This document shows positions 47,069 to 57,111 of a stretch of DNA of 64,000 bases, in pieces. The notes beneath the pieces were generated by a model that was given only the letters and a program-made list of their open reading frames with translations, made no database searches and was not told the origin of the DNA. The DNA is from Flavobacterium sp. YJ01 (GTDB taxonomy: Bacteria; Bacteroidota; Bacteroidia; Flavobacteriales; Flavobacteriaceae). Within the stretch, counting starts at the first letter, position 1; every line of letters starts with the position of its first letter. Where the stretch lies: positions 1,798,001 through 1,862,000 of the forward strand of contig NZ_CP119757.1 of assembly GCF_029320955.1 (NCBI RefSeq). Direction: 5' to 3'. A program made the translations under genes and the position numbers.

Positions 47069-49042
47069 TTATTGAAAGAAATTCCAAACCAAACCAAAAC
47101 GCAATACAAAATCACGATAAGGATTATTAGGCGCCGAGTAATAATTGCTTTGTGAAAAAAGCGCATTCAAATGTTCCGCTTTCAAATAAAAACGTGTCTG
47201 ACGAATTCTGGCATTTACAAAAACATCATAAGTAGCAAAGCCACCAATCTTTTTTTGTTGCTGTACAAAAAATTCTGCAATAACAGGATTGTAATCATCT
47301 CCATAATATTTGGTCAGATAATTAAATACAATACCTGTTTGGATAAATAATGCTTTTTTGAAAAAATGATTTGAATAATAAAAGGTATTTCTAGTGACAA
47401 AATCAGGAACATTTAAAATCAAATCTGACTGATCAACTTTTTGATACAAAAGCGTGTTATCTAATGCAAAATGACCGAATTTAAACTCACGGCTTGCTTT
47501 TATTTCTAAATAATTTATCACATTACCATACTGTTGTGGTGTAACAATTTGAACATTTGCAACTGACGATGTATCTCTAAAATACAAGTGATCTTTCAGC
47601 ACAGTATATTGAACTTGCCCCGTTAACCAAGGAGTTGTTATTTCGGCACTTAATGAGTTTATTTTTTCATTTTTGAAATTATGTGACCAATTATATGAAA
47701 CCCAACTACTTTGATATAAATTATAATTATTATTTGGCAGTTTATTGATATTACGATATCTAAAATCAAACTTAATTTTTTCGTTTAAATCATATCTCAA
47801 TTTGGCATCTAAATCAGAAAGAGATTGATTTGTAATAGATCTTGAATACAGAAATCTACCATTCCATTTGTTCTTTTGGTATTCGTACTGTCCTCCCACA
47901 TTATTAAATTGCAAGTACAAATTAGCAGGAATCGCATTGTTCAAAGAATCCACAATTACTTTTTCATATTGATAATTAGATCTGTAATCGTCTATAAAAA
48001 AATTAAACTTTCCTAAAAGAGAGTTTTCATACGCTGCACCTACTTTATTATAAAGTCTTTCATATTTTGTTTCATCATTGATGCCGCTTGCAACATACGA
48101 ATCTCCGAAACGGTTTACTGTGGTGGTAACATTATTATTATCTGTAATAGAAGACGTTATTGTCTGCTGCTTATACTGATAATTTTTATATTCATAATTA
48201 AACTGATGTGTTAAATACAAATTGTTATTTCCGTCTTTTGGATTTACCCTAAAAGCGTGGTCAAAAAACAATCTCCTACCTTTTAAAAGCGTTTCTGCAT
48301 CAGTTAAATAAACCTGCAATCTTTGTCGATTTTTGAAATCTGGATCATCACTTTCAAAATTGGAAACATTTGTGATTCCTCCATTTTCTTCGTTCATTAT
48401 ATCCTGATTGGCAAAATGCATATTGATTGCATATCGTCTGCTGGTTGTAGCATAACTGGTTGTAAATCTGAAATTACCAGCACTAACCAATTGATTTATG
48501 TAATCTCCTTCAGATCTTAAACCTTTATAGGCTATTGAGAAATTAAGATTTTTGGATGTATTTAAAGTAATAAAAGAATCTACGTTCTGTCCTTTATTAA
48601 TTGTAGTATTAAAAAACAATTCTGTAAATGGCGTTGCGGCCGAATAATATCGAATTTGATCTGCTTGCATATAATTAGAATGTTTTCCTGTAAAACCAAT
48701 TTCTGGATACGGAGAAAAACTTGTCAAACTATATTGCAAGGTATTTAATGGCTGACCGATATTAGAAAATTCTAAAAGTCCGAAAAGATCTTTTCTAAGA
48801 TGATTCTGTCTGTAAGCACTTTTTATAGTTAACGACGTGTCGGCATATATAGTGTCATGTTCCAAAGTGACAATCTTATATTGGTCTATAGTTGCTATTT
48901 TGGCTTTTTTCTTCTTTACGGTATCTGTAATACTAGAATATTCCGTATTCATATCTAAATCCTTTTTAGGAGCGGCTTTTTTTTCTTGAGAAAACAATAA
49001 AGTTGGTACAACTAATAGATATAGGAAAATGAATATTCTCAT
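47069..49042 (-). CDS. Putative outer-membrane porin (beta-barrel)
   Basis: I start the protein at the ATG 49042, where a signal peptide begins (MRIFIFLYLLVVPTLLFSQ). The longer frame to 49210 begins with a TTG inside the downstream region of the SusD terminator and crosses a -7 element. The mature protein of about 640 residues alternates short hydrophobic strands with turns and ends in an aromatic C-terminus (GLVWNFFQ), as expected for a beta-barrel. A Lys-rich segment and a proline-poor linker follow the signal. It matches the putative-porin proteins of Bacteroidota; the substrate is unknown. Confidence 0.82.
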   Translation of the reverse strand: MRIFIFLYLLVVPTLLFSQEKKAAPKKDLDMNTEYSSITDTVKKKKAKIATIDQYKIVTLEHDTIYADTSLTIKSAYRQNHLRKDLFGLLEFSNIGQPLNTLQYSLTSFSPYPEIGFTGKHSNYMQADQIRYYSAATPFTELFFNTTINKGQNVDSFITLNTSKNLNFSIAYKGLRSEGDYINQLVSAGNFRFTTSYATTSRRYAINMHFANQDIMNEENGGITNVSNFESDDPDFKNRQRLQVYLTDAETLLKGRRLFFDHAFRVNPKDGNNNLYLTHQFNYEYKNYQYKQQTITSSITDNNNVTTTVNRFGDSYVASGINDETKYERLYNKVGAAYENSLLGKFNFFIDDYRSNYQYEKVIVDSLNNAIPANLYLQFNNVGGQYEYQKNKWNGRFLYSRSITNQSLSDLDAKLRYDLNEKIKFDFRYRNINKLPNNNYNLYQSSWVSYNWSHNFKNEKINSLSAEITTPWLTGQVQYTVLKDHLYFRDTSSVANVQIVTPQQYGNVINYLEIKASREFKFGHFALDNTLLYQKVDQSDLILNVPDFVTRNTFYYSNHFFKKALFIQTGIVFNYLTKYYGDDYNPVIAEFFVQQQKKIGGFATYDVFVNARIRQTRFYLKAEHLNALFSQSNYYSAPNNPYRDFVLRFGLVWNFFQ

Positions 49043-49084
49043 TTGATGGCTTTGTATAAATTTATTTTGACAAAATTTGTTGAG

Positions 49085-49092
49085 CAAAGGTA
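49085..49092 (-). promoter_or_regulatory. -7 promoter element of the porin gene
   Basis: The minus strand reads TACCTTTG, 42 bases before the ATG at 49042; it supports that start. Confidence 0.55.
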
Positions 49093-49169
49093 AAGATAAA
49101 AACGTATTAACGAAAAAACATAATATATAATATAAAGTGAAAATTGTTTCGCTATTTTGAAACGAAAAC

Positions 49170-49193
49170 CCCGTATACAAAAGTATACGGGGC
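49170..49193 (-). terminator. Terminator after the SusC-SusD operon
   Basis: CCCCGTATAC pairs perfectly with GTATACGGGG around four A; TTTTCGTTT follows on the minus strand. Confidence 0.88.
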
Positions 49194-49222
49194 TTCCAAA
49201 AAAAATTCAAAATAATTACCTA

Positions 49223-50803
49223 TTACCAATCAGGATTTTGTCCTAAACCTGGATTTGTATTCATTTCTAATTGAGGTATTGGCCATAAAAATCTACGGTC
49301 AGCTGCAGGAATAGCTGCAATAGGAGTTGCAATAACATAAGTATTTCCTAAAACGAATGCAGGAGCTGTAGGTGCAGCATTTGCCATTTTAGCAGGAATA
49401 CCACTTGTAGCAACTGCGGCTATTGGATCTCCTTGTAATCTGTGAATATCAGTCCATCTACGTCCTTCTTGTAAAAACTCAATTCTTCTTTCTTTAAGAA
49501 TAGCAGCAACCATAGTTGCGTTTGTTGTAAAAGAAGCAGCTGTGTAAGCTTGAGTTGTTGGGTTTGCTAGAGATCTATTTCTAACAGAGTTTAACAAAGT
49601 TAAAGCAGCTGGCAAATTAGATTGACGAGCTTGAGCTTCAGCCATATTTAATACAACTTCAGCATATCTGATAATTGGAGCAGCGTCAGTTCTGTTCGTA
49701 ACATCAGTATATTTGTTAGTATATTTAATACCAGAAGCTGTGTAAATAAACTTTCCGTCTTCTCTACGTTTGTCATCAGCTAACCATTGTGCATCTCTCC
49801 AAATAATTGGACTAATACAAACTAAAGCTCTATCTTTTAAAATACTAGCTAAAGCAGCATTTACACCTGGATTAGCTGTAGCTGAATGCTGAATAGAGAA
49901 AATAGACTCTGAGTTACTAGCATTAACTCCTGTAGTATTTTGGAAAGGCGCATATGGATCTGCAGTTAAAGCGAAAGCTCCGTTTAATTTAGCTCCTTCA
50001 ACCAAAACATTTGCCCAATCTCTTTTTTGAAGATAAAGTCTAGTTTTGAAAGCGATTGCAGCCCATTTAGAAGCTCTTCCAATTGGTCTAGATGCAAAAG
50101 CTGTGCTGCTTCCTGAAGTAATTAAAGCCTCAGCATCATTTAAATCTGCTAAAATTCTATCATAACATTCTGCTACCGTATTTCTTGGCTTTGCAGATTC
50201 AGAATCAATTTCTTCAAATGTATTAACTCCAACCGTTCTGTAAGGAATACCAGGGTGAGTTGCACCAGCAGTAAAATTATAAGGTCTAGCAAAGTAAGTT
50301 AACAATTCTAAGTGTGTAATTGCTCTTAAGAATTTAGATTGCCCAATATAATTATCCCCAATTGCCTTAGTAATAATACCTTTTGCAACAGCTTCATTAG
50401 TTCCTTCAATCATAAGGTTACATCTGTTGATTAATCTGTAACCATCAACCCAGTAGTAAACGTTGTTAGCCGTTGTTGGATCATAAGTACCTCTATAAGT
50501 TAACTCATAGAAAGTTGCCATATTTACAACATCTTCTCCTCTAGCTTCACCTTGTTCAACATAAGCAGCTCCCCATACATAACCACGACCACCGTTCGGG
50601 CTAGTTGGTGCAGCATTATATTGTCCGATTGCAGCCGCATTATAAACCCCATTCATATATGTTGAGATTAATGTCGGTGTAGTAAAAGCGTCAGGACTTA
50701 AAATATTGTTGATCGGCTTTAAATCGATTACTTTTTCTTCTGTACATGAACTCATCCCAAGTACCACTGCAGAAAGTAAAATTGTTTTTATTATATTTTT
50801 CAT
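49223..50803 (-). CDS. RagB/SusD-family nutrient-binding outer-membrane lipoprotein
   Basis: This 526-residue lipoprotein has signal and lipobox LGMSSC (Cys20). The SusD fold is seen in the N-terminal helices, the TPR-like part (GQSKFLRAITHLELLTYFARPY, which I place at residues 154-175) and the C-terminal block ERRIEFLQEGRRWTDIHRL with FLWPIPQLEMNTNPGLGQNP. SusD caps the SusC channel at the cell surface and binds the nutrient. It is 9 bases downstream of the SusC-like gene. Ala/Thr richness is high, but no specific ligand can be inferred. Confidence 0.95.
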   Translation of the reverse strand: MKNIIKTILLSAVVLGMSSCTEEKVIDLKPINNILSPDAFTTPTLISTYMNGVYNAAAIGQYNAAPTSPNGGRGYVWGAAYVEQGEARGEDVVNMATFYELTYRGTYDPTTANNVYYWVDGYRLINRCNLMIEGTNEAVAKGIITKAIGDNYIGQSKFLRAITHLELLTYFARPYNFTAGATHPGIPYRTVGVNTFEEIDSESAKPRNTVAECYDRILADLNDAEALITSGSSTAFASRPIGRASKWAAIAFKTRLYLQKRDWANVLVEGAKLNGAFALTADPYAPFQNTTGVNASNSESIFSIQHSATANPGVNAALASILKDRALVCISPIIWRDAQWLADDKRREDGKFIYTASGIKYTNKYTDVTNRTDAAPIIRYAEVVLNMAEAQARQSNLPAALTLLNSVRNRSLANPTTQAYTAASFTTNATMVAAILKERRIEFLQEGRRWTDIHRLQGDPIAAVATSGIPAKMANAAPTAPAFVLGNTYVIATPIAAIPAADRRFLWPIPQLEMNTNPGLGQNPDW

Positions 50804-50812
50804 ATTTCTTTA

Positions 50813-53800
50813 TTATAAACTTACATTTAATCCAACTGAAACCACTTTAGCACGTGGTGTACCATTAATATCTACTCCAGAAGTTTCCATTTCAGGATTC
50901 AAACCTTTGTAATCTGAAATTAACCAGATGTTTTGGCCTTGAACAAAAAGTCTAAATGTATCTACACCAATTTTGTCTAATAATACTTTTGGTAATGTAT
51001 AACCTAAAGTAATGTTATCAAGTGAGATGAAATCTCCTTTTTCAACAAAACGTGTACTAGCACTTCCAGAAAGGTTAGTAAATGTATTTGAACTTGCATA
51101 TAATCTAGGTGTCCATCCGTCTCCAGGATTAGCTGCACTTTGCCATCTTCCTAAAATTTCAGTTCCGTTGTTGTTGAAATTTTGATTCATCAACTCTCTT
51201 CTTGTAGAGTTGAAGATGTCATTTCCTCCACTAAATCTGAACATGAAACCAAAATCGATGTTTTTATATTTCATATTAGAAGATACAGAACCATAGTATG
51301 TTGGCAATGTGTTTCCTAAGATTCTCTTATCAGCTGTACTTAAAGTAGCTGCTGTTGTAGTATCCATTGGTCCTCCTGGATTGTTTGGATCAAATTTGAA
51401 ATAAGTTTGAGTGTTTAAGTTTCCTTGTACTAAACTTCCGTCTGCTTTGTAATAAACTGGGTTACCATTTGCAGAGTTAACTCCCCAATATTTGAAACCA
51501 TATAAAGAGTTGATTGACTCACCTTCAGCAATAATAATGTTTGGGGCAATATTTGTATCTGTAGAAGAACCACCTACAATAGATTGTCCTTGGTAAAGAG
51601 CCGTAACTTTGTTTTTCGTTAACGTTAAGTTAGAAGAAATATCCCAAGAGAAATTTTGAGTATTGATTGCCTTAAAGTTAAGAGAGAACTCATATCCTTG
51701 GTTATACATTTTACCAACGTTTTGGTTAACTGTATTATTTGGAATACCAATAGAAGGAGAAGTTGGAGCTGCTAAAACTAAGTTATCGATATCATTTTTG
51801 AAATAATCAAACGCTAACGTTAAACGATTGTTCATGAATCCTAAATCTACACCAAAGTCAACTTTAGTAGAAGTTTCCCACTGTAATAGAGGATTACTAA
51901 ACTGATAGTAACCAATACCATTTGATGGACCGTAAGGTGAACCAATTGTAAGATCTTTTGAAGGATAAGCTGCACCATTTAATACATCAACGTTACCTAC
52001 TTCAGAATAAGAACCTCTGAATTTCAAATCAGAAAGCACACCGCTAATTCCTTCCATAAAACTTTCTTTAGAAACTGTCCATCCTGCAGAAACTCCAGGG
52101 AAGTTGTGGTATCTAACATCAGATTCGAATTGTGAAATTCCGTCACGTCTAAGAGAAGCCTGTAAGAAGTATTTTTCTTTAAAGTTATAAGTAAAACGAC
52201 CTAAGTAAGAAATAATACCTTTTTCTGAAATTCCACCACCTGCATCTTTAGTATTGAAAGTATTTGTTACAAGATTCTCATCAAAGAAATCACTGATAAT
52301 GTCACTTCCTTGCCCCCATAACAATTTGTCTCTAGATTTTTGGTATTCAGCAACTCCTGTTAAACCAATGTTGTGATTTTCAGCAAAAGTATGTTTGTAG
52401 TTCAAGATATTTTGCCAGTTCCATCTTAAAAGGTTTCTGTTATCTTGGTAAACTAAACCATTAGATCCACGTCCATCACCATGAATAGGGTTCCAATATT
52501 GAAAACCATCAGTCATTGCGTTATCAGCACTTACCTGTAATTTATAACTTAAGTCTGAAGTAATTTGCGCATTTGCATAAGCACTTGCGATAATTCTCGT
52601 TGTTGTAGATTTATATTTGTTGTGATCTAAAACATATAAAATGTTTGTAATGTTATCTCCAACCGCTGCTGTATTATCCCACTGTCCAACTGTAGCATTA
52701 TTTGCTGAAAGGTTGTAACCTGTTGGATCTAAAGCATCATAAATTGGGGTATTAGGCAATTGTCTGATAGTATTAAAGATGTTTCCAGAAAGACCACTAG
52801 CATTACTGTTCAATCCATCATACTCTGTTCTACTTACAGCTAAGTTTGTACCAATACTTAACCATTTGTTTATATTTTGATCAACGTTTGCTCTAATAGA
52901 ATATTTTTTCATACTATTAGCCAAGTTAATACCATCCATATCAGAAAGACCTAAAGACAAATAGTATTTAGTTTTTTCAGATCCTCCGCTAAAATTAAGA
53001 TTATGCGTTACTTGTGGAGCATTTCTTAAAACTGCTGCTTGCCAATCTGTATTGTATGTATTACCAACTGCCCAAGGAGTTTGTCCTGCATTTGTTCTTT
53101 TCTCATTAGAAATCACTAAGAAATCAGGAGTTTCTAACAAGTCATATTTTTTAGCAGCACTTGCAACACCAAAAACACTTGAATAACTTACTTTTAAAGC
53201 ACCTTTTTTACCGCTTTTAGTTGTAATTAAAATTACCCCATTTGCTGCACGAGATCCGTAAATTGCTGTAGCAGCACCATCTTTTAACACATCAAAAGAC
53301 TCGATATCTTCTGGGTTGATATCTGCTAAACCATTTGTAGCAGAAACACCTCCAATATCACCAGAGTAAATTGGCACACCATCTACAACAATTAAAGGCT
53401 CTGTACTACCAGAAATAGATCCAATACCTCTAATTCTAATTTTTGGTGCAGCACCAAGAAGACCAGTATTTGTTAAAACCTGAACCCCTGTTGCTCTACC
53501 TGCTAAAACACCTTCGAAAGATGGAGTAACCAAGTTAGAAATGTCTTTTCCGGCAATTTTAGAAATAGATCCTGTTACCTCTTTTCTTTTCTGTACACCG
53601 TAACCAACAACCACAACTTCATTCATTAATTGTGCCTCAGACTCCAATTCAACGCTAATTGTGTTAGATGTTCCTACAGTAACATTTTTATTATTCATAC
53701 CCACGTAAGAAAAAATCAAAACATCTCCTGTTTTAGCTTTGATAGAATAGCTTCCGTCAAAATCTGTTTGAGTACTTGTTTTAGATCCTTTCACTTGGAC

Positions 53801-53926
53801 ATTTACACCTGGAACAACACCTGTTTTATCAGATACCTTTCCAGTTACAGTTCTCTCCTGAGCAAAAGAAAACTGCATAGACAACGCTACAAGGAGCGTA
53901 CAAATCCATTTTAATTTTAATTTCAT
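50813..53926 (-). CDS. SusC/RagA-family TonB-linked outer-membrane transporter
   Basis: This 1037-residue protein has a signal peptide (1-22), a carboxypeptidase-regulatory-like domain (about 25-97), a TonB-box-like NEVVVVGYG (102-110), a plug domain (GVLAGRATGVQVL, RIRGIGSISG, AAIYGSRAANGVILI; to about 235) and a long beta-barrel ending VSLGLNVSL. It imports a SusD-bound nutrient with TonB energy. No glycosidase, sulfatase, peptidase or regulator accompanies the pair, so the substrate is unknown. Confidence 0.97.
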   Translation of the reverse strand: MKLKLKWICTLLVALSMQFSFAQERTVTGKVSDKTGVVPGVNVQVKGSKTSTQTDFDGSYSIKAKTGDVLIFSYVGMNNKNVTVGTSNTISVELESEAQLMNEVVVVGYGVQKRKEVTGSISKIAGKDISNLVTPSFEGVLAGRATGVQVLTNTGLLGAAPKIRIRGIGSISGSTEPLIVVDGVPIYSGDIGGVSATNGLADINPEDIESFDVLKDGAATAIYGSRAANGVILITTKSGKKGALKVSYSSVFGVASAAKKYDLLETPDFLVISNEKRTNAGQTPWAVGNTYNTDWQAAVLRNAPQVTHNLNFSGGSEKTKYYLSLGLSDMDGINLANSMKKYSIRANVDQNINKWLSIGTNLAVSRTEYDGLNSNASGLSGNIFNTIRQLPNTPIYDALDPTGYNLSANNATVGQWDNTAAVGDNITNILYVLDHNKYKSTTTRIIASAYANAQITSDLSYKLQVSADNAMTDGFQYWNPIHGDGRGSNGLVYQDNRNLLRWNWQNILNYKHTFAENHNIGLTGVAEYQKSRDKLLWGQGSDIISDFFDENLVTNTFNTKDAGGGISEKGIISYLGRFTYNFKEKYFLQASLRRDGISQFESDVRYHNFPGVSAGWTVSKESFMEGISGVLSDLKFRGSYSEVGNVDVLNGAAYPSKDLTIGSPYGPSNGIGYYQFSNPLLQWETSTKVDFGVDLGFMNNRLTLAFDYFKNDIDNLVLAAPTSPSIGIPNNTVNQNVGKMYNQGYEFSLNFKAINTQNFSWDISSNLTLTKNKVTALYQGQSIVGGSSTDTNIAPNIIIAEGESINSLYGFKYWGVNSANGNPVYYKADGSLVQGNLNTQTYFKFDPNNPGGPMDTTTAATLSTADKRILGNTLPTYYGSVSSNMKYKNIDFGFMFRFSGGNDIFNSTRRELMNQNFNNNGTEILGRWQSAANPGDGWTPRLYASSNTFTNLSGSASTRFVEKGDFISLDNITLGYTLPKVLLDKIGVDTFRLFVQGQNIWLISDYKGLNPEMETSGVDINGTPRAKVVSVGLNVSL

Positions 53927-54516
53927 TTTAAGTTATTTTGAATTAGTATTTCGCAAACATCATAATTATTTCTTAAAATACCAAGCCGTTTATTAACGCT
54001 TTCTAATGTTATTTTAATGTTTCCTTAACACTTAAAATAAATAAAGCAACAATTTCACGCTTATACGTAGTTATATTTAACAAAACGGTTAAAAACGTTC
54101 TTTTTATCACTTTCTAATTTTAACAAATAATTAACATTTTAAAGTGTAACAAATCGCATTTTTTTAAGTTACAAACATGATATTTATAAATAATATCTTA
54201 ACAAAAAGTTAATGGGGAAAATTTTTTAATCTTGCTTTTCGTCATTTTCGTCTTCTAAATTCTTTCATTCATAGAAAAAAGAAATATTCATTCTCTTCCA
54301 TATTAAAGAAAATCATTACGTTTTTATCTGATTCTCAGATTCTAAAATCTAAAAAAAATGTTCCACAGCTAAAACAACAAAACCAACATAAAGAGTTCTT
54401 TTCTTACAAAAAAAAACTAAATTATTATAAAACCACATTTAGATATTTTTTTAGAACTTTATTTTTTAGGTCAATTTTCAAAAAATCATAATATTTGCGA
54501 TTCAAAAGAAAATAAA
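53927..54516. other. Long divergent intergenic region between the SusC-like gene and rnhB
   Basis: A 590-base A/T-rich region, the longest gene-free stretch here. It must hold the promoters for susC (minus) and rnhB (plus). Near susC the minus strand has GATGTTTG (53962-53969), a poor -7 word. Near rnhB there is a TAATATTTG word, one base longer than consensus. A CAGATT-rich repeat lies near 54326-54350. No ORF or RNA gene was recognised. Confidence 0.45.
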
Positions 54517-55182
54517 ATGCTCGAAAAAAATTTCTCAGGATTTATTTTAGAAACTGGAACTGACGAAGCTGGCCGTGGATGTCTTGCGGGTCCAGTTACA
54601 GCCGCAGCTATAATTTTACCAGAACATTTTGAGAATCAAATATTAAACGACAGTAAACAGCTGTCTGAAAAAACTAGAGCGCTTTTAAGACCAATTATAG
54701 AAAAAGAAGCTTTATGTTTTGCGGTTACTCATTTATTTCCAGATGAAATTGATGAAATAAACATTTTAAACGCTTCTATGAAAGGAATGCAAGAATGCAT
54801 TTTAAAACTAAAGCATATTCCAGAATATATTATAGTGGATGGAAATCGCGCTATAAATGCAAAGCTAGGACTCAAAAATACGTTTGGAAAAATATTTACC
54901 GCTGAAGAAATTTCGTTACTAAAATCAATTCCAAATCAGAGTATTATAAAAGGAGATGGAAAATATTTAAGCATTGCTGCCGCTTCTGTACTTGCCAAAA
55001 CCTATCGTGATGAATATATGGATCAAATTCATGAAGAATTTCCAATGTACAATTGGAAAAAAAACAAAGGCTATCCGACTAAAGAACATCGAGAAGCAAT
55101 TAAAAAATATGGCACTACAAAATACCACAGAATGAGTTTTAGGCTTTTGCCAGAACAACTCGAATTAAATTTTTTCGAATAA
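54517..55182 (+). CDS. rnhB: Ribonuclease HII
   Basis: This 221-residue enzyme removes ribonucleotides from DNA. The catalytic acids are D16 and E17 in [14 protein letters not shown], with a third in IIVDGNRAI (near residue 110). Other signatures are [32 protein letters not shown] and the C-terminal [18 protein letters not shown]. Length is typical for RNase HII. It is monocistronic with its own terminator. Confidence 0.97.
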   Translation: MLEKNFSGFILETGTDEAGRGCLAGPVTAAAIILPEHFENQILNDSKQLSEKTRALLRPIIEKEALCFAVTHLFPDEIDEINILNASMKGMQECILKLKHIPEYIIVDGNRAINAKLGLKNTFGKIFTAEEISLLKSIPNQSIIKGDGKYLSIAAASVLAKTYRDEYMDQIHEEFPMYNWKKNKGYPTKEHREAIKKYGTTKYHRMSFRLLPEQLELNFFE

Positions 55183-55188
55183 AAAAAA

Positions 55189-55214
55189 CGACCTAAAATT
55201 AGGTCGCTTTTTTT
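55189..55214. terminator. Terminator after rnhB
   Basis: CGACCTAA pairs with TTAGGTCG around AA, with an A-run before and a T-run after. It can also serve the convergent SnoaL-like gene. Confidence 0.88.
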
Positions 55215-55254
55215 AACTAATTGCTAGTCACTTTTTACTATTCACTATTTATTA

Positions 55255-56106
55255 TCACTTCTTACTTTTCAGAAATTCTGCAAACTGTTTTGTATCGTAA
55301 TAAAAAGGTCTAACTGCTGTTATTTTTCCATTTTTTAAATCAAAATGCTCAGAAATTGGCATCGACATCGTTTTTCCTGATTTTTTAGATTTACAACTTA
55401 TTGTAAAATAAATAATAATTTCATTTTTAGAAGCATCACTAAAATAAGTTGGTTCTTTCTCTATTTGTAATTCAAAAAATTCTGTTGATTTGGCAAACAT
55501 TTTAGTCCATTCGCTAAAACCAACAAAAGTTCCACCATAAGGCAAACCCGTCGCTTGATAATAAGTCGCTCCATCTTCTATCAAAGTTGCCATTGCATCA
55601 AAATCTCTTGTTTTAAAAAGACATTCATAGTACTTTGCAACTACTTTTATATTGTCAGCTTCTAGATTTTTCAGAAGATCAGCTTCAGACAAAGCAGCAT
55701 CTTTATCCCAAAAACCAATAATTTTACTTACTTGTCCTTTTCCATTTAATCTTGCGAAATCTCGACCACCTATTATAAGCTTATTTTTCGAGTCGACAAT
55801 TTTCCATTCCCAAGTCACATAATTATCTTTTACAATCTTTGGACCTGATGATAAAATAGCATCTGGAAATTTTTTATAAAATTCATTTATCACATTATTA
55901 AAAGCTGCCGTTCCTTTTATCGATGCCGAAGGATCTTCAAAAGTACTGTCTTCGAGCCAAATCGATTTAATCATTTTCAATCGAGCATCACTATTTTTCT
56001 CCTGCCATGCTTTTTCGTAAGCAGTAATTGGATATAATTTATCTTTCTTCTGAGCAAAAAGACCATTAAGAATAAATAGAAAACATAATAAGTAGATTTT
56101 TCTCAT
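55255..56106 (-). CDS. Secreted protein with two SnoaL-like (NTF2-fold) domains
   Basis: This 283-residue protein has a signal peptide (MRKIYLLCFLFILNGLFAQ). Two NTF2-like units follow: the first at about residues 28-145 (NSDARLKMIKSIWLEDSTFEDPS, VTWEWKIV), the second at about 158-283 (YYECLFKTRDFDAMATLIED, EHFDLKNGKITAVRPFYYD). Both keep the pattern of these cone-like folds. SnoaL-like domains serve as isomerases, hydrolases or plain binding proteins, so no reaction can be assigned. A -7 element (minus TAAATTTG, 56151-56158) lies upstream. Confidence 0.8.
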   Translation of the reverse strand: MRKIYLLCFLFILNGLFAQKKDKLYPITAYEKAWQEKNSDARLKMIKSIWLEDSTFEDPSASIKGTAAFNNVINEFYKKFPDAILSSGPKIVKDNYVTWEWKIVDSKNKLIIGGRDFARLNGKGQVSKIIGFWDKDAALSEADLLKNLEADNIKVVAKYYECLFKTRDFDAMATLIEDGATYYQATGLPYGGTFVGFSEWTKMFAKSTEFFELQIEKEPTYFSDASKNEIIIYFTISCKSKKSGKTMSMPISEHFDLKNGKITAVRPFYYDTKQFAEFLKSKK

Positions 56107-56407
56107 AAGGAATTTGGTTAGATTTGATTAAACTTTACTTGCGATGTTTTCAAATTTAGCACAAATACACTAGACAATTACATAAGTTATATAATTTAGC
56201 ATCCTTTCAAAATCTTAACTTTTGCCAATTGTTTTTTCATTTTTTTGAAATATATTTTTGTAAAAAACCGATTTCTATTTAATTATTCAAACTCTATTTC
56301 AAATTCAAAAAAGAGCTTTTAGAATGAAAATATTGCATTTTTTAAGAGAAAAAACAAAAAAACCACTCCAAAAACTAGAAGCGGCTTATAATATTTAGAA
56401 GTTTATT
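56107..56407. other. Intergenic region with the lipB terminator
   Basis: This gap of 301 bases holds the -7 element of the SnoaL-like gene (56151-56158) and a terminator for lipB at 56362-56385 (minus GCCGCTTC with GGAGTGGT, including wobble pairs, then a T-run). Nothing else was recognised. Confidence 0.55.
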
Positions 56408-57106
56408 TTAGATGAATTCTGCTTCAAATAAATCTTTTAAATGTTTAATAATTTTGGCTTTTACTTCTTCTTCGTCAACTTTTTGAACACCAAGTTCAAC
56501 GTTTAAAGAAGTAACGCCTTTTCCGCGAATACCGCACGGAATAATATTGTCAAAATATCCTAAATCTACATTTACATTTAAGGCAAATCCATGCATGGTT
56601 ACCCATCGTGACGCGCGAACGCCCATTGCGCAAATTTTACGTGCAAATGGAGTTCCTGCACCAAGCCAAACTCCAGTTTCGCCTTCGCTTCTGCCCGATT
56701 CTAAACCGTATTCTGCTAATGTCAGGATAATAGATTCTTCTAGAAAACGCAAATATTTATGAATATCGGTAAAGAAGTTTTCTAGATCCAAAATAGGATA
56801 ACCTACAATTTGTCCAGGCCCGTGATACGTAATATCACCACCACGATTTATTTTGTAGAAAGTCGCTCCTTTGGCTTCTAGTTGTTTTTCGTTTAATAAT
56901 AAGTTTTCTAAATCGCCGCTTTTACCCAAGGTATAAACGTGCGGATGCTCAACAAACAATAAATAATTTGGAGTTGGCAGATCAAGTTCTTCTCTTCTGT
57001 TCTTGATTTTTAAATCGACTATATCTTTGAAAATTTCTTCTTGATATTCCCAAGTCGATTTATAATCTCTTTTTCCCAGATCCTGAAGTTGGATATTTTT
57101 GTTCAT
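56408..57106 (-). CDS. lipB: Octanoyl-[acyl carrier protein]:protein N-octanoyltransferase
   Basis: This 232-residue LipB transfers octanoate from acyl carrier protein to lipoyl domains. Signatures are RGGDITYHGPGQIVGYPI (about residues 85-102), the Lys in ARKICAMGVRASRWVTMHG (about 155-173) and the acyl-accepting Cys in IIPCGIRGKGVTSL. Length is normal. It is 5 bases after the lipoprotein gene at 57112-57864 on the same strand, so it sits at the end of that transcript, an odd partner for three envelope lipoproteins. Confidence 0.96.
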   Translation of the reverse strand: MNKNIQLQDLGKRDYKSTWEYQEEIFKDIVDLKIKNRREELDLPTPNYLLFVEHPHVYTLGKSGDLENLLLNEKQLEAKGATFYKINRGGDITYHGPGQIVGYPILDLENFFTDIHKYLRFLEESIILTLAEYGLESGRSEGETGVWLGAGTPFARKICAMGVRASRWVTMHGFALNVNVDLGYFDNIIPCGIRGKGVTSLNVELGVQKVDEEEVKAKIIKHLKDLFEAEFI

Positions 57107-57111
57107 TTTAA

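Noticed and set aside
49043..49210. Extended N-terminus of the porin gene
   Set aside because: It starts with TTG next to the SusD terminator and crosses a -7 element; the signal peptide begins at the ATG 49042.
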